From positions 1-41,804 of the forward strand of contig CADBUZ010000012.1 of assembly GCA_902797985.1 (NCBI GenBank): DNA of 41,804 bases, written 5' to 3'. Origin of the DNA: an uncultured bacterium (GTDB taxonomy: Bacteria > Cyanobacteriota > Vampirovibrionia > Gastranaerophilales > Gastranaerophilaceae). Position numbers and translations under genes: made by a program. Under the pieces are notes generated by a model that saw only the letters and a list, made by a program, of their open reading frames with translations, had not been told where the DNA came from and made no database searches. This document shows positions 39,801-41,804 of this stretch, one piece after another (positions within the stretch are counted from its first letter, which is position 1; every line of letters begins with the position of its first letter).

Positions 39801-41804
39801 TACCACCTAAAGTTAAGGTTTCGTCAATGGTTTCATTTTCAGTCATTTTATAAACTTTTTCTTCAGCTTCGGATATTATTGCATATTTAAGACCGGCAGA
39901 CTTGAAAGTCAAATCACCATCAGCATAAGTAACCAAATAGCTTCCTTTTGCAGTACCACGACTCGTTGTTATAGCAACATCATCACTCAAATTAACATAC
40001 GCTTTAGTAATGTCATCAGCGACATTGATAGTTAGAGGAGTCATAGCCGCATCAGATAATATGTTTATTGCACTGATTATTATCTTGCTGTTATTATTTG
40101 ATATAACAGTTCCGGCGCTTATCTTATTTGCTGATTGATTTGCAAGGTCAGCATCTATTGAAAGATTCATATCAGAATTCAATATGACATTACCTAAATT
40201 TGTTATGATAGATGTACTCAGACCTTGTAATGACAACGCACCACCGTTTGCGGTAATACCACTGCCTAAACTTCCGCTATCAGTAAGAGTAGCGACTCCG
40301 TCATTTTCTAAATGTACGTTGTTACCTGTTATTGCCTTGCTTATAGTAACATTACCTTTAATATCAGTATGACCTGTGCCGCTTATTGTATTTTGAGTTT
40401 CTCCACCAGTTAATACAAGAGCACCTGCGTTATATATTGTTCCGGATAAGTTGTTTGCATTTGATGTAATTGTTGCATCGCCTGCATTGACTATCGCACC
40501 TGAAATTGAACCATTTCCGGTGTTTTCAAACGAGCCTGAATTTATCAAACCGCCTGTTATAGTCGCGCTGTTAGTTATATCACCTGCATTTGTTATATCA
40601 GATGTGACATTTGCATTGACAGTCAAAGTACCTGACTGTACATTAATATCTGACTGCGTTATCGCTTTATCAATGGTAATTGCACCTGACGTATTTATTG
40701 TACCGGCTCCGCTTATTGTTCCAAGCGAATTTGTACCGCTGACAGTCATTGCTGAATTGTTTTCTATTGAACCGTTATTGGTTAATGATGAAGTTGTTAT
40801 TGAACCCGAATTTATTATTGAATTACTATTTGCCAGATTGCCTGTTATTGAACCTGTGTTTGTTAATGTACCTGTATTATCTACATCATTTTCTATTGAT
40901 GCAGAGTTTGATGATTCATTTGAGAAGGTTGTTGTACCCTCACCTGTGATTGCATTAGTGTTTGCTCCGCCTGTTAAGTACAGGTTACCTGCGTTTGATA
41001 TATTTCCTGCTATTTTATTTGCTAATGATGTTAATGATGCACCACCATTGTTGGTTATTGCACCTGTTAACAGTCCGTTGTTTTGGATTGTTCCGCTGTT
41101 TGTTATTGTTGTTGCAGTTGTATCTCCTGCAAGAGTTAATGCACCTGTGTTTGTCAGGGTTCCTGCTGTAACATTTGATAATGTTGTTGTGCCTGATGTA
41201 TTAAGTGCGTATGCTACTGCACCTGTTATTGCACCGTTTATTACTGAATTGTTTACATTAACTACCGCATCTGCATTTGTTACGGTTGCTATTGTTGTAT
41301 TACCGCCTACTGTTACATTACTGAAGTTAAGTGCGGTTGCATCTGTTCCAAGTTCAAATCCTGTTTTACCGTTTAGGTTAATTGTTTCTGCGCTGCCGCC
41401 TGATACACCTGATATATTAACAGTACCTTTTGTTGCGCCAAGGTTTTCTGATACAACATATTCTGCTCCGTCTGCATCTGCTGTGAAGTTCTTTTCTGCA
41501 TTTGTTGTATCCTGATTTACAAGTTTAAGGGTATCTCCAAGAGATTCTTTTTCATCAGTCTGATGGTTCATTACGGTAAATACAAGGTCGTTTCCTGATA
41601 CAGTAAGTGATTTTGCTGTATGGGTATTTTCCCAGCGTTCATAATATTTATGATTCCACGCGGTATTTGCCTGTATTGCATCAGGTGTTTTTGTACCCGG
41701 AGTTATTGTTTCTTCCTGATACCAATCGGAACTTGTTGCTATTGTATTATCAAGAGCAAGGGTTATTCCGCTTCCTGTTAATACTGTGTATGTATATGTT
41801 CCCT
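36820..41804 (-). CDS. Giant autotransporter adhesin (partial, open at window edge)
   Basis: An internal ATG at 41571 is not the start: the same frame continues without a stop for 77 more codons to the window end, so at least 1660 residues are encoded and the N-terminus is missing. The passenger is made of repeated Asn/Thr/Gly/Ser-rich strands (patterns such as TNTGSITGN, NNGSIENN, GTGTTTISG) that should form a long beta-helix. An autotransporter barrel of about 255 residues begins near ALWFRGYATFEKV (about 37800) and ends at LSLGLRYALG (about 37057). Then comes an unusual Lys-rich tail of about 78 residues. It should be an outer-membrane surface adhesin. Long antisense ORFs here are repeat artefacts. 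Confidence 0.9.
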   Translation of the reverse strand, partial: GTYTYTVLTGSGITLALDNTIATSSDWYQEETITPGTKTPDAIQANTAWNHKYYERWENTHTAKSLTVSGNDLVFTVMNHQTDEKESLGDTLKLVNQDTTNAEKNFTADADGAEYVVSENLGATKGTVNISGVSGGSAETINLNGKTGFELGTDATALNFSNVTVGGNTTIATVTNADAVVNVNNSVINGAITGAVAYALNTSGTTTLSNVTAGTLTNTGALTLAGDTTATTITNSGTIQNNGLLTGAITNNGGASLTSLANKIAGNISNAGNLYLTGGANTNAITGEGTTTFSNESSNSASIENDVDNTGTLTNTGSITGNLANSNSIINSGSITTSSLTNNGSIENNSAMTVSGTNSLGTISGAGTINTSGAITIDKAITQSDINVQSGTLTVNANVTSDITNAGDITNSATITGGLINSGSFENTGNGSISGAIVNAGDATITSNANNLSGTIYNAGALVLTGGETQNTISGTGHTDIKGNVTISKAITGNNVHLENDGVATLTDSGSLGSGITANGGALSLQGLSTSIITNLGNVILNSDMNLSIDADLANQSANKISAGTVISNNNSKIIISAINILSDAAMTPLTINVADDITKAYVNLSDDVAITTSRGTAKGSYLVTYADGDLTFKSAGLKYAIISEAEEKVYKMTENETIDETLTLGGKSMTINGNGTAEIKGSGVGEISIANQEQTLSFVNAIVDGFDTAIDNSAGGDINITDTTFSNNTTDLINDGNINFYGTDSVKNITDNSGQGTAGVINIGNDTTAGSVTFQEGGSIIQKEINVAANSSLDNNATINTDTVSNKGDITNNNSITANVVKNEGNITNDKDITAKVTNSEGATIANKEGATLTLKDGSSNAGDITGAGKTTVEGNTTNSGNITQGVIDATTGTLTNTGSVVADTLNVESTGAVTNNNSLSIKNGTNEGTISGTGTTTISGGASDNFANSGTLSQNNLNVQSGTLTNTGVTSVADTLNNAGTIANNGNGSTSGVLNIKDGTNSGTIEGTGVVNISGSVTNNGTIEQAKATVKDGGSLTNLADNLKSETEVESGAVLNINGGKTQKDIANNGTVNVKGTTEINNKITGIPDGNVNIDAGDGKVNINNVIAGTNLTLTSGTMALEPYGSISGASNFYANGGTISAINNHIEQIDLGNVVITGTPNLAIDFHLNSAKSDSFIGDFSGTGKFDVSTINVIGTDLKNSIAIKISTLTGIPDEYVTADDQKLKSVTTSIKKYNGYIKDGILYYGPAKGTNPDDYNPGVLAAPIAAQLGGYLTQLNTYDEAFKNLDMKMLMTKKEREAYKFANKSACLEGGLKYTLSHPVEQEPALWFRGYATFEKVNLSNGPRVSNILYGSFGGGESKMYDIGHGFMVQYAGYLGYTGSHQAYAGNDIYQNGGALGVSAMLYKGNFFAGVTANIGATVADVSTNLGSEDFPMLMGGGALKTGYNWELADGKFVIQPSYLMSYTFVNAFDYTNAKGVKIKDSPLHAINIAPGLKFIGNLANGWQPYMSIQMVWNILDKTNFTAADIQLPYMSIRPYIQYGIGIQKHYGDRFTGYVQAMLRNGGRNGVALSLGLRYALGSKHSTINSDRTVIKEAPVQKNNVIKKVMSKTGIKRSVTIKDSKDLISVVSTPKLEKHPKIKARKQPKAKAKKQPKVEN

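Noticed and set aside
40749-41171. Leu-rich plus-strand frames that look like membrane peptides
   Set aside because: Leu richness arises from the complement of the repeated passenger sequence; they have no supporting start signals.
40451-41515. 354-residue open frame antisense to the autotransporter, and other long plus-strand frames across 38.6-41.5 kb
   Set aside because: They lie opposite repeated Asn/Thr/Gly codons, have low-complexity Val/Pro/Phe/Leu content and no ribosome binding site; they are frame shadows of the repeat.
41569-41571. ATG at 41571 as the autotransporter start
   Set aside because: The frame is open to the window edge, no ribosome binding site precedes it, and the upstream residues are typical passenger sequence.

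Overview
The window is AT-rich chromosomal DNA, densely coding on both strands and mostly housekeeping. The cell envelope is diderm: there is an autotransporter with an outer-membrane barrel, an MCE/MlaD lipid-transport protein, an RseP-type site-2 protease and an AMIN-like exported protein. Several features suit a non-photosynthetic relative of Cyanobacteria such as the gut lineage Gastranaerophilales/Vampirovibrionia: a fused B12-binding radical SAM + DUF2344 protein next to RNase E/G, Mini-III, a PgpH-type HD phosphodiesterase, and period-7 tandem repeats between genes. This assignment is inference; no rRNA or marker tree was available. Ribosomal protein L30 is present, although photosynthetic cyanobacteria are generally reported to lack it.

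Layout. 1-6.3 kb: nucleotide salvage (rdgB, a uridine-kinase-like gene, deoB, upp) with a PAP2 phosphatase, an orphan MCE gene and a tandem pair of unrecognised 50-residue genes; rdgB is bracketed by an exact 70-bp direct repeat. 6.5-9.6 kb: rpsE-rpmD-rplO-secY, the tail of the spc operon cut off from its usual upstream part, with repeat-filled spacers. 9.6-17.2 kb (minus): a coiled-coil CHAP protein, then the tightly packed run of a 114-aa protein, the fused radical SAM protein, RNase E/G and a small membrane protein. 17.2-18 kb: mrnC, followed by a hairpin-rich segment whose G-U pairs point to a minus-strand RNA.

18-25.8 kb: cdd, a small zinc-ribbon gene, pgpH, ybeY, dgkA, an AMIN-like protein (minus), a small one-TM protein with an SFGQ N-terminus, rseP and rplI. 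25.8-28.4 kb (minus): era, folK and a BaiN/HI0933-like flavoprotein. 28.5-33.7 kb: a divergent DXS-like enzyme, a MerR regulator, a YkgJ cysteine-cluster protein, ung (minus), a possible ADP-ribosyltransferase-fold protein and a SnoaL-like protein. 33.7-36.8 kb: the remains of an XRE regulator, an exported MEMO-AMMECR1 fusion, a flavodoxin-like reductase and an SMR/Gdx-like transporter. 36.8 kb to the end: a giant autotransporter still open at the window edge.

The most notable items are the 50-aa gene pair with almost identical leaders, the candidate ADP-ribosyltransferase, the minus-strand structured RNA region after mrnC, the exported MEMO-AMMECR1 fusion, the DXS-like enzyme without its substrate-phosphate arginine motifs, and the Lys-rich tail after the autotransporter barrel. 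I saw no tRNA, rRNA, CRISPR array, transposase or phage gene.
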